Assembly (NCBI GenBank): GCA_016722525.1
Contig: JADKJB010000001.1
Span: forward strand, 496,001 to 560,000
Length of the DNA: 64,000 nt
From: Bacteroidota bacterium
Lineage (GTDB): Bacteria; Bacteroidota; Bacteroidia; AKYH767-A; OLB10
Direction: 5' to 3'
The notes under the pieces are model-generated. The model was not told the origin of the DNA, ran no database searches, and was given only the letters and a program-made list of their open reading frames with translations. Numbering within the stretch: position 1 is the stretch's first letter; each line of letters begins with the position of its first letter. The translations under genes and the position numbers were made by a program. Shown piece by piece: positions 17,392 through 28,605 of the stretch.

Positions 17392-18516
17392 ATGATTAAG
17401 AGAACCATTTCTGATACTTTCAGCAGCCATTTTTTTAAAGGAAAGGCTCTGATATTATTGGGTCCCAGACAAGTTGGAAAAACGACCTTAATAAAACAGG
17501 TTCTAAAAGGCCGCGATTTCCTTTTTTTAGATGGTGATGACTCCTCTGTGCGTAATATACTGGCTCAAGCAGGCACCTTCGAAATCAAACAAATAATAGG
17601 TCAGCACAAAATTGTTTATATAGATGAAGCGCAACGGATACCCGGAATCGGATTAACTCTAAAAATCATTACGGATCAATTTACAAATGTGCAATTGGTG
17701 GTGAGTGGATCATCTTCTTTTGAAATAACCGATTTAACAAGCGAACCGCTAACGGGTCGAAAATTGGAATATCGTTTATATCCAATCAGCTGGGAAGAAT
17801 TTGAAAATCATGTCGGATATCTCAAGGCTGAACAGCAAATGAATCACCGGGTCGTATACGGAATGTATCCCGATGTGTTGAATCAAAACGGAGAAGATGA
17901 ACGGATGGTTCTGCAACAACTTGCGCAAAGTTACCTTTATAAAGATGTACTATCACTCACAGGAATCAGAAAGCCGGAGCTATTGGAAAAATTGTTGCGG
18001 GCACTCGCTCTGCAGGTTGGCAGTGAAGTCTCCTACAATGAACTCGCAGGATTGCTTGGCGCAGATAAGAATACTCTTATAAAGTACATTCATGTGCTGG
18101 AAAAATCCTTTATTATTTTTCAATTAAATTCATATAGTGGAAATCTTCGAAATGAAATTAAGAGCAATAGAAAAATATATTTTTATGATAACGGAATCAG
18201 AAATGTGATCATTAATAATTTAAATCCGTTGGAACTTCGTACCGACAAAGGTGCTTTATGGGAAAACTTTTTAATTGCAGAACGTATCAAAGCAAACTCT
18301 TATCATCAAACTTACACGAATCACTTTTTTTGGCGGAACACTCAAAAACAAGAGATCGATTTTGTTGAAGAGAAAAATGGTCAAATCCATGCATTCGAAT
18401 TCAAATGGAAAAGTGGAGGACGCAATAAAATTCCAACAACTTTTCTAAATGAATACAATGCAATTGGTAAAACTATTGACCGCGATAATTTCAGGGAATT
18501 TATTAAGCTTCCGTAA
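17392..18516 (+). CDS. AAA ATPase with DUF4143 domain
   Basis: 374 residues. Walker A GPRQVGKT is at 24-31 and Walker B IVYIDEAQ at 74-81, followed by a sensor-like VVSGSSSFEI. GRKLEYRLYPISWEEF marks the boundary of the AAA_14 module, after which a winged-helix-like segment (ELAGLLGADKNTLIKYIHVLEKS) leads into DUF4143. Near the end, EIDFVEEKNG then FEFKWK resembles the PD-(D/E)xK nuclease core often found at the C-terminus of this family. These ATPases occur scattered in bacteria and archaea with no settled function. The gene is single and preceded by a striking palindrome pair. Confidence 0.88.
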   Translation: MIKRTISDTFSSHFFKGKALILLGPRQVGKTTLIKQVLKGRDFLFLDGDDSSVRNILAQAGTFEIKQIIGQHKIVYIDEAQRIPGIGLTLKIITDQFTNVQLVVSGSSSFEITDLTSEPLTGRKLEYRLYPISWEEFENHVGYLKAEQQMNHRVVYGMYPDVLNQNGEDERMVLQQLAQSYLYKDVLSLTGIRKPELLEKLLRALALQVGSEVSYNELAGLLGADKNTLIKYIHVLEKSFIIFQLNSYSGNLRNEIKSNRKIYFYDNGIRNVIINNLNPLELRTDKGALWENFLIAERIKANSYHQTYTNHFFWRNTQKQEIDFVEEKNGQIHAFEFKWKSGGRNKIPTTFLNEYNAIGKTIDRDNFREFIKLP

Positions 18517-18671
18517 TGATAAGATAATCGCTTCGGACAATGTTCCGTCTACTTACAATGTCACCAATAAGTCAGGATTTTAGGTTTTGTTTTAATTCAA
18601 AGATATTTTTTTACATTTACTGACTTAACAACTAGTTTATAAGCGGAAACGACAAGAAATTAATCGTCACT

Positions 18672-20020
18672 ATGATGCCTACCCAAAACACAATTCCCTC
18701 ACTCTCCGACAACGCTTTTTTAAGATATTTTAATTTCGTTGCATTATACTTTGCCCAGGGTATACCCGAGGGAATGCTATTATTTGGTATACCAGCCTGG
18801 ATGGCGATGAATGGGAACACACCGGGGGAAATAGCATCCTTTGCAATCGCATGCGGTCTGCCCTGGAGTTTTAAATTTATTGTAGCCCCATTGATGGATC
18901 GTTACACCTATTTGCCAATGGGACGTAAAAGACCCTGGGTGATTTTCGGACAATTGGGATTAATAGCCAGTTGCATCGCATTAGCGTATGTGCCCGATCC
19001 GTTAAACAATTTAAATCAGTTCATGCTTGCGGGTTTCATGGTTGCCTTTTTTGGTTCCTTTCAGGATGTTGCCACCGATGGCATGGCTGTAGATATTGTA
19101 CCTATCGAACAGCAGGCACGTGCCAATGGATTGATGTGGGGATCAAAACTGGTTGGAGTCTCTGCATCACTCGCCCTTGGAAGCTGGATGCTGAATGAAT
19201 ATAGTTTTAACACCGCTATTCTTGTGCTTTCGCTGATGATTGCCTTGATTATGCTGGTGCCTCTATTCAGCAGGGAACGTACCGGTGAAAAACTGTTACC
19301 ATGGACTCCGGCAGCAGCATCGCCGGAAACGCAACAGTTGCAACTCAATGAATGGAAAACTATTTTTAAATCATTATACAGTGTTTTTAGTTTGAAGAAT
19401 TCACTGTTACTCGCAGTAATATTATTTATTGCACAAGGTTCGTTCAACTATATGGGAACCCTGCTTCCTATTTTTACAGTTAAGGAATTAGGTTGGACCA
19501 ATTTAACTTATTCGCAATACTATTCAACTGCAAAATTAATCGGAGGACTTGTGGGAATGGTGATAGGTGGAATTTTAATAGATAAATTTGGCAAGACGCG
19601 AATGATGAATATTTATTTTATCACTTTGGCTTTATTAACTGCTGCATTTGCATTTTCAAAAACGTATTGGGGGAATACTGGTTTTATTTATGGATTCATG
19701 ATCACCTACAACATTGTGTACACTTTTGCCTGCATCGGAATTTTCGCCATAGCAATGCAATGTTGCTGGAAAAAGTCTCAGCGAGTCAGTTCACACTTTA
19801 CATGACACTCGCCAATCTCGGACGCATCGCAATGGCCGCACTCATCGGACCCATCACTAATAACTTTAGCTGGGAAATTGCACTTCTTTCCTTTGCTATT
19901 ATGATAGCAGCAGCTTGGTTTCTATTGCAATTTTTAAATATCAACAAACAGGTGGAAGGTGTAGTTAAATTGGAAAAAAAGGAAGCCGATGCACAGGTGT
20001 TGGCAATGGCTGCGAATTGA
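18672..20020 (+). CDS. AmpG-like MFS permease, one-base frameshift
   Basis: The first frame gives ten or so TM segments, with ALYFAQGIPEGMLLF at the N-terminus, MGRKRPWVIFGQ as motif A and FGSFQDVATDGMAVDIVP in the middle. These are the signatures of AmpG-type permeases, which import muropeptides or related anhydro-sugars. At about 19757 one base is missing (CAATGCAATG). The next frame resumes MLLEKVSASQFTLYMTLANLG and finishes the last two helices. Repair gives 1350 bases and 449 residues, the family size. Substrate is inferred only from family resemblance. Confidence 0.85.
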
Positions 20021-20056
20021 AATCGAACTTTATACGCTCACTAAATATTAATTCAA

Positions 20057-20489
20057 ATGGCGAATAAAAAATCAAAACTCATAGAAATCAAAACAAACCT
20101 ACCAATGCTAGTGTGGATGATTTTATCAATAAAGTGGAGGACGAGCAAAAGCGCAAAGATTGTTATGTGCTCATGGAAATGATGAAAAAGGCTTCCAAAG
20201 AAGAACCTGTTTTGTGGAGCAGCTCCATCATTGGTTTTGGTATAAAACGATACAAGAGTCCATCTACCGGAAGAGAGGTGGATTGGTTGCAAATAGGATT
20301 TTCTCCCCGCAAGGCAAATCTTTCATTGTACATTAACGTAGGAATCAAGGAACATGAGGCCGCTCTAAAAAATTAGGTAAACACAAAACCGGAGTTGGTT
20401 GTTTATATATTAATAAATTGGAAGATGTCGATTGGAAAGTTTTGAAGGGTATGATTGGTGCTTCATTGAAAAAGAAGTGGTTTTTTTAA
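20057..20489 (+). CDS. DUF1801 (YdhG-like) protein, two frameshifts
   Basis: Starts MANKKSKLIEIKT at 20057. One base is missing near 20095, after which the frame continues PTNASVDDFINKVEDEQKRKD. A second base is missing in the A run 20366-20371, after which the frame reads LGKHKTGVGCLYINKLEDVDW and ends at 20489. Repaired length is 435 bases, 144 residues. IIGFGIKRYKSP, DWLQIGFSPRK and the LGKHKTGxGCLYI block are typical of DUF1801 proteins, whose function is unsettled. Cytoplasmic. Confidence 0.8.
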
Positions 20490-20730
20490 TTTCAAATTTT
20501 GTAATTATTGTGCGATTTATTTGACAAAATGCGAAGGTGAATATTAGTACCTATGCAATAATTTTATAATACATCTACTGAAAAAATGTAGAAGAGCACC
20601 CTAAAATATTATTGGGTAGCACTTCTCTAATTTCAGAATAAACGACTAATTTCGTCCATCCGTGAACTATTTCGCCACTGAAATAGCGATTGTGGTCATT
20701 GCAAGCTATCACCCCAAAATATTGGACACC

Positions 20731-21363
20731 ATGAAAGCACCAATTACATTTGGCAAAAATTCTGTTTTGATTGGAATATTATTATCTGTAGTGTTTCTTT
20801 GTCTTGCAGGATTTAAGTATCCGGGCGGGAATCTAAAAAACAGTAATGCAACAGGTTATAGTTGGACAGAAAATTATATCAGCCACTTACTGGAATATAA
20901 AGCAGTAAATGGAATGGATAACGACGCCAGGCCATGGGGAATAGCCGGCGTTGTTTTAATGGGAATTACTTTTGGATTTGGTTTTGCACGCTTTGCAAAT
21001 AAGATCGATATTAAAAAATATTCTGTAGTAATTAAGTTTCTCGCATACGCATTAATTCTAATTACTGCTCTGATAACCTTACCACCACTTCACGACTTAA
21101 TGGTAACTTTAGGGAGCGTTTTAACCTTACTTCTGTTTTTCTATGTGACGGTTTGCTTGCTAAAATCAAGTTTGCAGCTGTTTAAATTTTTTTCTGTTTT
21201 ATTCTTGCTGTGCTATTACGGAGCTGCATTTATGTATTTTACGAGAACCGGATTGGATTATTTACCTGCTGTTCAAAAGATCATTCACCTATCCCAAATA
21301 ATTTTTATTTTAGGGCTTGAATATTATACCGCCAAAGAGGACTTTAGGCTTATGAAAAATTAA
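20731..21363 (+). CDS. multi-pass membrane protein, unknown function
   Basis: About 210 residues from the ATG at 20731; a GTG at 20662 is further upstream. TAATTTCG at 20651 resembles a -7 box and supports the later start. Six hydrophobic segments are visible, beginning with VLIGILLSVVFLCLAG, with a soluble loop NATGYSWTENYISHLLEYKAV after the first. The topology (an initial helix, then a periplasmic loop and further helices) is like DUF998-type proteins, but I cannot assign a family with confidence. Confidence 0.65.
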   Translation: MKAPITFGKNSVLIGILLSVVFLCLAGFKYPGGNLKNSNATGYSWTENYISHLLEYKAVNGMDNDARPWGIAGVVLMGITFGFGFARFANKIDIKKYSVVIKFLAYALILITALITLPPLHDLMVTLGSVLTLLLFFYVTVCLLKSSLQLFKFFSVLFLLCYYGAAFMYFTRTGLDYLPAVQKIIHLSQIIFILGLEYYTAKEDFRLMKN

Positions 21364-21439
21364 AAAACAAACAACATCAGTAAATACCAATTCCCTTACC
21401 CCACCATCCAATTATTTTAAAACAATTTCCAGACAAACC

Positions 21440-21798
21440 ATGTTGCTTACAAATATCCACCCAAAACTTCCTATGCGTGACAGAGCTAAAACAAGAAGTT
21501 TTTATGAAAATAAATTGGGTTTCACTTACATTGGGAGTGACGACTTTCAGGTATATTTGATAATGCAAAAGACTATATACAAATTCACTTTTTTGAATTT
21601 AAAGAACTCGACCCCAATGAAAATTATGGTCAAGTTTACATCAGAACCGACGATATTGACGAACTGTATCAATTCTATTTGGACAATAAAGCAAGAATAC
21701 ATCCAAACGGAAACTTGCAAATGAAGCCATGGGGTCAGAAAGAATTTGCGCTCTTGGATCCAGACAACAATTTGCTGACTTTCGGACAAAGCAACTAA
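21440..21798 (+). CDS. VOC-family (glyoxalase/bleomycin resistance-like) protein, one-base frameshift
   Basis: The first 38 residues (HPKLPMRDRAKTRSFYENKL and GFTYIGSDDF) open a glyoxalase-like fold. Around 21556 one T is missing. The next frame reads YIQIHFFEFKELDPNENYGQ, then YIRTDDIDELYQFYLDN and ends KPWGQKEFALLDPDNNLLTF, the conserved VOC C-terminus with metal-ligand Glu and DPDGN-like turn. Repaired length is 360 bases, 119 residues. The fold binds a metal and small hydrophobic ligands; the role here is unknown. Confidence 0.8.
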
Positions 21799-22038
21799 CA
21801 AAGGATTGAACCTGAACAGACGGAATTAAATACAACGAACACAAATTTGCCTCAGATTGCCCGGGGCCAGAAAGCACAGGCTTGGAAGCGTGGCCTCTTT
21901 TTGGTATATTTGAGTCGATGCTGCACCGTGTTCATCAATTGCGACTAAGCAACACCTTTATATACAATGTTTTGCCGCCAATAGCTAACAAAAGCCGAAC
22001 ATTAAAGAAATCCATAACCCTAAAAAATCTGTATTTTA

Positions 22039-24378
22039 ATGATTCGATTACTTAGCGCTTTTACTCTGATTTTCCTTTTAAACCTACAAAGCATAAACAC
22101 AAAAGCACAGTGTTGCAATTACAAATTGTTTATGCACGACAGCTATGGAGATGGTTGGAATGGCGCAACAATTCAGGTATTCATCAATAGTATCCCGGTA
22201 GGAACATTCAGCGCAAGCAATTTCGGAAGCAATGCTTCCATTGCTATATGTGACGGCGATAGTTTGGATTTAGTTTACAGTGCCGGAGACTATGAAAACG
22301 AGAATTCTTATGAATTGCAGGATTCGTCATGGAATATTGTTTTCCAGGATGGTCCGACTCCGGATACAGGCAGTGTGTTTTCATCTATTGGAAACTGTAA
22401 CACTCCACTGCTTCAGGGAAGTCATCCTTGTACTGCTATTCCAATTGATACCGGTCAATGTGTTTTTACAAATAACATTGGTTTTCCCGGCTCTGGTCTG
22501 AATCCGAATTGTGCCAATTACCAAGGTGGTGATATGTGGTTTTCTATGCAGGTTCCACCTTCCGGAAACTTAAGTTTTGAAACCGATAGCGGAAATATTA
22601 ATGATACCGGTATAGCTGTTTGGACAGACAGTATCTGTAATAGTCCTCAGTTCGTAGGTTGTGATGATGATGCGGGTAACGGCTATTATTCCTTTCTGCT
22701 TCTGTTCGACCTAACGCCGGGGGAAACTATTTTTATTCAAGTATGGAAGTGGGGCGGAGGAACAGGCTCATTTGAACTTTGCGTAAATGATTTAGGAACA
22801 GTTGTGCTTGACAGCTCTGAAATTCCAATAGTACTGATAAACACCTTAGGGCAAACTATTATTGAAGACACCAAAGTAGATTGCCTTATGGATATTAAAT
22901 ACAATGGGCCGGGAAATACTACTTATGTAACGGATAGTGCCAATGTGTATAGTGGAAATATTGGAATCGAAATCCGCGGACTCACATCAGCCTCCTATCC
23001 ACAGCGACCTTACGGTGTTGAAACACGTGATTCGGTCGGTGCCAATAACAATGTTTCTATTTTAGGAATGCCTCCAGAGAACGATTGGGTATTGCTATCA
23101 AATTTCAATGATCGCTCACTCATCAAGAACTTGTTAGCTTTTAAACTTTTTGGAGAAATGGGCAATTACAGTCCCCGAGCTCAGTTATGTGAAGTGCTCA
23201 TTGATAGTTCCTACAAAGGCATTTATGTGATTGGAGAAAAAATTAAGCGCGATGTAAATAGGGTTGCTATTGCAAAATTAACTCCTGCTGATACAACAGG
23301 AGATGATTTAAGCGGTGGTTACATGCTTCAGCAAAATTATTGGAATGCTAACAATAGTTTTCAATCGAATTATTCTCCTATTGATCATCCTGGGTTTGAT
23401 GTTCACTTTGTATATGAATATCCTGATGAATTTGCCATTCAGGCTGCACAAAAAGCCTATATCGCCTCCTATGTGGATAGTCTGGAAACAGCACTTTACA
23501 GTCCCGGCTTTGCCGACACAGCAACAGGATACCGCAAATACATGGATGTAAAATCATTTATTGATTATTTCCTTGTTAACGAGCTGGCAAGAAGCGCCGA
23601 TGGATTTAAAAAGAGTGTATTTTTTCATAAAGACAAATACTCCAATGGTGGCAAATTAAAAGCAGGTCCGGTTTGGGATTTTGATTGGGGCTGGAAAAAT
23701 ATGGATGGTGTTTGTACAATTTTTGAAGGATATACTGGTGCAGGTTGGGCGCATCAAATCAATGATTGCTTTACCGATAACTATTCTACCGGTTGGTATG
23801 TTCGTTTGTTACAGGATAGTACATTCAATAACGAACTGAGATGCACCTATGAAAATTACAGACAAACCATTCTGGATACCACCAATCTTTTCGCTTATAT
23901 TGACAGCGTAAGAGTGCAAGTTCAAAATGCACAGTTACGGCACTTTAAAAAATGGCCCCTACTTGGCAAGAGTGGAGCAGCTCCTGACTTTGGAACTGTT
24001 GCAACCACGTATAACGCAGAACTGGATTCCTTAAAGAGTTGGATCGGCACCAGAATAAAATGGCTGGATACAAATATACCCGGACTTTGTATTACGACAG
24101 GAATAACCGAATCCGGTTTACCCCACGAATTACATTGTTACCCAAATCCGGCAAATGATTTTTTCAATATTGATTATTACGTACCAACAAACACAAAGGT
24201 GACTGCTCTCTTATACAATTCTTTGGGTACAGTAGTATTATCCACCGATCCAACAATACAAAGTACCGGGCAACATACCCTTCAACTCGAAACTAAAACA
24301 CTTTCGAATGGAGTTTATATTTTAAAATTTTATAGAGGAACCGATATTCTAACAAAAAAGATGACAATCACCAGGTAA
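22039..24378 (+). CDS. CotH-kinase domain protein with T9SS type A sorting domain
   Basis: 779 residues with a signal peptide (1-24, ending TKAQ). The N-terminal region has a DSYGDGWNGATIQVFIN module followed by a DSGNINDTGIAVWTD-like beta domain. From about 275 to 680 is a CotH domain: GIEIRGLTSASYPQRPYGVE, LIDSSYKGIYVIGEKIKRDV, an asparagine/glutamate-bearing FLVNELARSADG, and GPVWDFDWGWKN, equivalent to the active-site region of CotH protein kinases. The last 80 residues (CYPNPANDFFNI, LSNGVYILKFYR) form the sorting domain. Probably a surface protein; kinase activity is not certain. Confidence 0.88.
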   Translation: MIRLLSAFTLIFLLNLQSINTKAQCCNYKLFMHDSYGDGWNGATIQVFINSIPVGTFSASNFGSNASIAICDGDSLDLVYSAGDYENENSYELQDSSWNIVFQDGPTPDTGSVFSSIGNCNTPLLQGSHPCTAIPIDTGQCVFTNNIGFPGSGLNPNCANYQGGDMWFSMQVPPSGNLSFETDSGNINDTGIAVWTDSICNSPQFVGCDDDAGNGYYSFLLLFDLTPGETIFIQVWKWGGGTGSFELCVNDLGTVVLDSSEIPIVLINTLGQTIIEDTKVDCLMDIKYNGPGNTTYVTDSANVYSGNIGIEIRGLTSASYPQRPYGVETRDSVGANNNVSILGMPPENDWVLLSNFNDRSLIKNLLAFKLFGEMGNYSPRAQLCEVLIDSSYKGIYVIGEKIKRDVNRVAIAKLTPADTTGDDLSGGYMLQQNYWNANNSFQSNYSPIDHPGFDVHFVYEYPDEFAIQAAQKAYIASYVDSLETALYSPGFADTATGYRKYMDVKSFIDYFLVNELARSADGFKKSVFFHKDKYSNGGKLKAGPVWDFDWGWKNMDGVCTIFEGYTGAGWAHQINDCFTDNYSTGWYVRLLQDSTFNNELRCTYENYRQTILDTTNLFAYIDSVRVQVQNAQLRHFKKWPLLGKSGAAPDFGTVATTYNAELDSLKSWIGTRIKWLDTNIPGLCITTGITESGLPHELHCYPNPANDFFNIDYYVPTNTKVTALLYNSLGTVVLSTDPTIQSTGQHTLQLETKTLSNGVYILKFYRGTDILTKKMTITR

Positions 24379-24431
24379 ATTATTTGTCGTTGATAAATAA
24401 ATGAAATGTTTCCGTGATATTCGCTAATTCC

Positions 24432-24439
24432 TAAATTTG
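24432..24439 (+). promoter_or_regulatory. -7 box of the 24474 gene
   Basis: TAAATTTG, 34 bases before the ATG at 24474. The -33 element is weak. Confidence 0.4.
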
Positions 24440-24473
24440 GTAAAGAAATAGCACTAATAATATCTGTCAGAAT

Positions 24474-27400
24474 ATGAATGCTCCTATGAAAAAACTTCTT
24501 CTTTTATCAATTGCTATTTTATCGTTTAAAGCTACTACTGCTCAATGGAACCAGATAAGCGTGGGAACCACAGAAAATTTATTTGCTGTAGATTATTATT
24601 CAACCAATGATATCTGGATTGGTTCTTTTAACAGGTTTGTAAAGACCGGCAATAACGGAGCAAACTGGAATGTGGTATATCCAATGTATGACATTTTGAA
24701 TGCTCAGATTTTTGGTTTAATGTATGATGTTCAGCTTACCGGTCCAAATAGTGCAATCAGCACCGGTTTTTTTTACATCGGAAATAGCGAAGTAATTTTT
24801 ACCACTTCTAATGGAGGTGCTAACTGGGATTTTGCTTCCGTTAATAACACCGTGCCTCTGCCAAGAGCTCTGGTGGCACTCGACAAAAGAGGATCACTTT
24901 GCATCGCTGCCGGAAATAACGGCCGTATTGCTCGGAGTATCAATTCAGGGAATTCCTGGACGTTTATTCCATCCGGCACAACTGAATTAATTAATGATAT
25001 AAAATATTTTTCGACCGATACTTTAATTGCAGCAGGCGAGGACGTCATTCTTAAATCAGTGAACGGAGGAATCACCTGGTCGTTGCAAAATGTATCCGGT
25101 TATCACCATTCGGTAACAGGTGTTCATAATATTGTTTATGTAGGAAGTGAAACCTCTCAAACACTTCTTAAATCCGTTGACTATGGCACTACCTATACTC
25201 CTGTAACGCTACCATTCACCAGCAACGGAGTTCTATATGCAATCAGTCAGGACACTTTGCTTGCAGCAGGAAACGATGGTTTATATATTTCAGTTTCCGG
25301 AGCTCAATACTGGGAAAAATTCAATTTGTCCAATTACAGCAAAGTGAACATGTTCGATTTTCTTGACTCCAATAATGGTTTCGCAGTCGGAGATTCGGGG
25401 TTTGCGATACGTACTGCAAATTTAGGTAATGCTCCCGCACTTCCTATCGCTTCCTATTCCATTCAGGGGGGAAGTACTAATTTTTGTTTAGGAGATTCTA
25501 TTTCTTTAATAAATACAACGGCACCCCTTTCGGGTTATTCTTATCAATGGAAATTAGATAACAACAATTTCAGTACCCAATATAATTCTGGAATAGTTTT
25601 GAATACAGCCGGTAATCATACTATGTCACTCACTGTTTCGAATGCCACCGGATCCGACATAACTGTTCAGCAAATCACCGTAACAGGTCATGAACTGCTT
25701 CCTTTTACTAGGATAGCAACTTCCGATTCTGTTTGCACAGGAAACAGAGCAAACTTTTCAGTCCAGAATTCACAAACCGGTGTGAGCTATAGTTTGCGAA
25801 ATGGCTTTTCCCTTATGGGTGCACCTCAAACAGGCACCGGAGGAACTTTGTACTTTGCATCCACTTCGGGCTTGACAAGCACTACCGCATTTAATTTGAT
25901 TGCACTTAAAACAAATTCCTGTTTTACGGATTCAATTATACAATACGATACAATTTATGCGGCTCCGGCAACATTGCAACCAGCCTGTGTTCCGGTTGGG
26001 ACTAATGTTATGGGGATTTTAAATTTTTCATTGAACAACATCAATAATACAACATCCCCTTCGGCAGGAACTTACAATGATTTTTCCTGCATATTGAACA
26101 CGAACCTGGTAGTAGGATCAACCAATGTTTTCACCTGCTCAAACACGAACCAGGGACACTACCGGGTTTGGATCGATCTGGATGGCAATGGCACCTTTAA
26201 CAACACAAATGAAATACTATTCACCGGTCCTTCTTTGAACAATTCTGTTACCGGGAATGTAATAATCCCTTCATCGCATCAACTCTTTTTTGTTCCTCTG
26301 CGGCTGCGTATTGGCTATGATGGAAGCCTTAATTCGTTGTCCACTCCTTGTGGCTCCGGGTTTAACGGGGAATTTGAAGATTATGCTGTAACTATAGTGC
26401 CGGCACCGACTATTCCGGTAGCTGCATTTAGTTTATCCTCAACAACAGGCTGTACCACAAATGTCATTTTTTCTAATACCACTTATAATGCTACATCCTA
26501 TTTTTGGAATTTTGACGATGGTAACACCTCCACCAATCTCAATCCAACACACATTTATACTTCATCAGGAACTTATAACATCCAACTGATTGCATATAAT
26601 ACATTAGGATCAGATACTGCATTCCAAACCATAACTATTCAAAATCCATTAGTTCCCGTAGCTACAGTTTGTTCTCCAACAGCCTGGCCATTTTCATGTG
26701 ACAAGAAAGAAATACTTAATTTTCAATTGAATGGTGTAAATTCATACTCTAGCAGCAATGTTCTATACGAAGATTACACGTGTACTTTTCAGGTGCACCT
26801 GACAAGAGGCGCTTCTTATACCATGGCTTATCAGGTAAGGGATCAGGTAACTAATACCTGTGGCTATTCCTGTGTATGGATTGATTATAATAATGATGGT
26901 GCCTTTAATGATTCAACTGAAAGATTGATTTCAGGAAACCTGGGTAGTTGCCCTACCACTTTTGTGCCTTTTACCGTTCCGAATTCTGCGGTGGTCAATG
27001 TACCATTGCGTATAAGATTATTAGCCAGTGAAAATCTTATCGCCAACAGTTGCTCGCAGATTTGCGGGCAGTATGAAGAGTATACCGCATTTATTGATTC
27101 AGTTCCCAATATGAATGTCAGTTTTACTGCGAACTCAACTAATTTATGTATAAACTCAGTGGTAAACTTTACGAATACAACTGTGAATGCTGTGAATTAT
27201 TTTTGGGATTTTGGAGATGGGAATACCTCAACTCAAATGAACCCTTCCCATGCCTATACTGCTGCAGGAATTTATTCGATAAAATTAGTCGCATGCAACA
27301 GTAACGGTGACTGCGATAGTCTTACAAAAGTTAATTATATAACCGTGGAACCAAATTTTTCTCAAATTACAGCGTTGGGGTCTACAACCTTTTGCCGGGG

Positions 27401-27872
27401 TGATAGTGTTATTCTATCTGCACAACCCTCCTTTTTCAATTACCAATGGTATCATTACAATACACCAATTCCCGGGGCTACTGCATTAAATTATACCGCT
27501 AAAAGCAGAGGGAAATATTTTTGCGTAGCAGAAAATGCGGCCTTATGTTCCGATACTTCAAATTTCATAAAGGTGTATGTTCCTTGCATCCCAATCGGAC
27601 CTAACCATCAAAAAGAGATTTTGATAGATGAAAATGAATTATTGGAAATGCAAGTTTTCCCAAACCCGGGCAATGGAATCTTTAATATTGAATCACCTTC
27701 CGGGGGGCAGTTGGAGATTTATAATCCCATTGGAATCTTAATTTATTCAAAAGAAATAGCACAAACCAATACCATTGTTGATATTTCTCCATTTGCTGAT
27801 GGAATTTATATTGTGAATCTTAGAACAATAGATGCAGTACTTTCCCGACGAATTGTACTGTTGCATGAGTAA
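24474..27872 (+). CDS. large YCF48/PKD/GEVED surface protein, T9SS type A
   Basis: 1132 residues with a signal peptide (ending ATTAQ). Residues about 25-320 form YCF48/BNR-like propeller repeats (GNNGANWNVV, TSNGGANWDF, SVNGGITWSL). PKD-like domains follow at about 340-400, 672 (FWNFDDGNTST) and 906 (FWDFGDGNTST). Two GEVED domains end at about 630 (GEFEDYAVTI) and 866 (GQYEEYTAFI). An Ig-like piece precedes the sorting domain (from about 1060, VFPNPGNGIFNI, FADGIYIVNL). The single frame is intact over 3.4 kb. Role is probably adhesion or matrix; no enzyme signature is seen. Confidence 0.88.
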   Translation: MNAPMKKLLLLSIAILSFKATTAQWNQISVGTTENLFAVDYYSTNDIWIGSFNRFVKTGNNGANWNVVYPMYDILNAQIFGLMYDVQLTGPNSAISTGFFYIGNSEVIFTTSNGGANWDFASVNNTVPLPRALVALDKRGSLCIAAGNNGRIARSINSGNSWTFIPSGTTELINDIKYFSTDTLIAAGEDVILKSVNGGITWSLQNVSGYHHSVTGVHNIVYVGSETSQTLLKSVDYGTTYTPVTLPFTSNGVLYAISQDTLLAAGNDGLYISVSGAQYWEKFNLSNYSKVNMFDFLDSNNGFAVGDSGFAIRTANLGNAPALPIASYSIQGGSTNFCLGDSISLINTTAPLSGYSYQWKLDNNNFSTQYNSGIVLNTAGNHTMSLTVSNATGSDITVQQITVTGHELLPFTRIATSDSVCTGNRANFSVQNSQTGVSYSLRNGFSLMGAPQTGTGGTLYFASTSGLTSTTAFNLIALKTNSCFTDSIIQYDTIYAAPATLQPACVPVGTNVMGILNFSLNNINNTTSPSAGTYNDFSCILNTNLVVGSTNVFTCSNTNQGHYRVWIDLDGNGTFNNTNEILFTGPSLNNSVTGNVIIPSSHQLFFVPLRLRIGYDGSLNSLSTPCGSGFNGEFEDYAVTIVPAPTIPVAAFSLSSTTGCTTNVIFSNTTYNATSYFWNFDDGNTSTNLNPTHIYTSSGTYNIQLIAYNTLGSDTAFQTITIQNPLVPVATVCSPTAWPFSCDKKEILNFQLNGVNSYSSSNVLYEDYTCTFQVHLTRGASYTMAYQVRDQVTNTCGYSCVWIDYNNDGAFNDSTERLISGNLGSCPTTFVPFTVPNSAVVNVPLRIRLLASENLIANSCSQICGQYEEYTAFIDSVPNMNVSFTANSTNLCINSVVNFTNTTVNAVNYFWDFGDGNTSTQMNPSHAYTAAGIYSIKLVACNSNGDCDSLTKVNYITVEPNFSQITALGSTTFCRGDSVILSAQPSFFNYQWYHYNTPIPGATALNYTAKSRGKYFCVAENAALCSDTSNFIKVYVPCIPIGPNHQKEILIDENELLEMQVFPNPGNGIFNIESPSGGQLEIYNPIGILIYSKEIAQTNTIVDISPFADGIYIVNLRTIDAVLSRRIVLLHE

Positions 27873-27910
27873 ACTCTTCCCTCAACCAAACCTATTTAAT
27901 TAGTTAGTCC

Positions 27911-28605
27911 CTTTCATTTAATTTCCCAATTTTAGTAACTTGCAGCATGCAATTTATATTCAACTATCCATATTTAATTCGTTATCAATTATGAAAAAAC
28001 CTATTATCAAAAAACACTACAAGCATTCTTGATTCTGACCTTCATTTTATTAAATGCCTTTCAGGTAAAAGTAGCTGCCCAAGCCCTAACGGCAGATCGC
28101 ATTGCAAAAATTAAAACAGCCTGCGGCTGTATCATTTCCGATGATGGAAAACTGGTTGCGTATACCGTAAGTGTTCCTGCCGATCCATTTAAGGAGAATT
28201 CTGGAAGCAAAAATGGATAGTATGTTTTAAATACCACCAGCGGAGAAACTAAACCTTACTTTACATCATCCGAAGTAAGCAGTGTTGTGTTTCGTCCTTT
28301 AAAGGGAACAATTACTTTTTTAAGTAAGAGTTCTGATGAAACGGTCAATTCAATTTATGAAATGAATGTCACAGGTGGAGAAGCCACTAAAATATTTTCA
28401 ACCTCAACCAGTATTTTAAATTACAGCTGGCAGTCTGATGGAAAGCATATTACATATACTGTGAAAGAAGCAAGCAAGGCACTTCAAACCCCTTTAAATT
28501 ACAAGCCCGATTTTTTCGAGGAAGAGATGGCCAATCAAAAAGGATATATGGTGGACCTTACATCTGAAAAGAAAGAAGCAAAATTGATAAATGTAAACGG
28601 ATCTG
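27911..28605. repeat. direct repeat, copy 1 (S9 peptidase 5' region)
   Basis: About 695 bases nearly identical to 32172-32867, in direct orientation and about 4.26 kb apart. The similarity covers the upstream region (TTTCATTTAATTTCCCAATT), the signal peptide and about the first 200 codons of the S9 peptidase, and stops abruptly after the codons for NVNGS. This copy is the damaged one. Confidence 0.85.

Noticed and set aside
20591..20626. Imperfect hairpin (GAAGAGCACCC with GGGTAGCACTTC)
   Set aside because: Mismatched stem, no T run; too weak to call a terminator or regulatory RNA.
21799..22038. Possible degraded gene between VOC and CotH genes
   Set aside because: Frames on both strands are short and lack family features; taken as intergenic.
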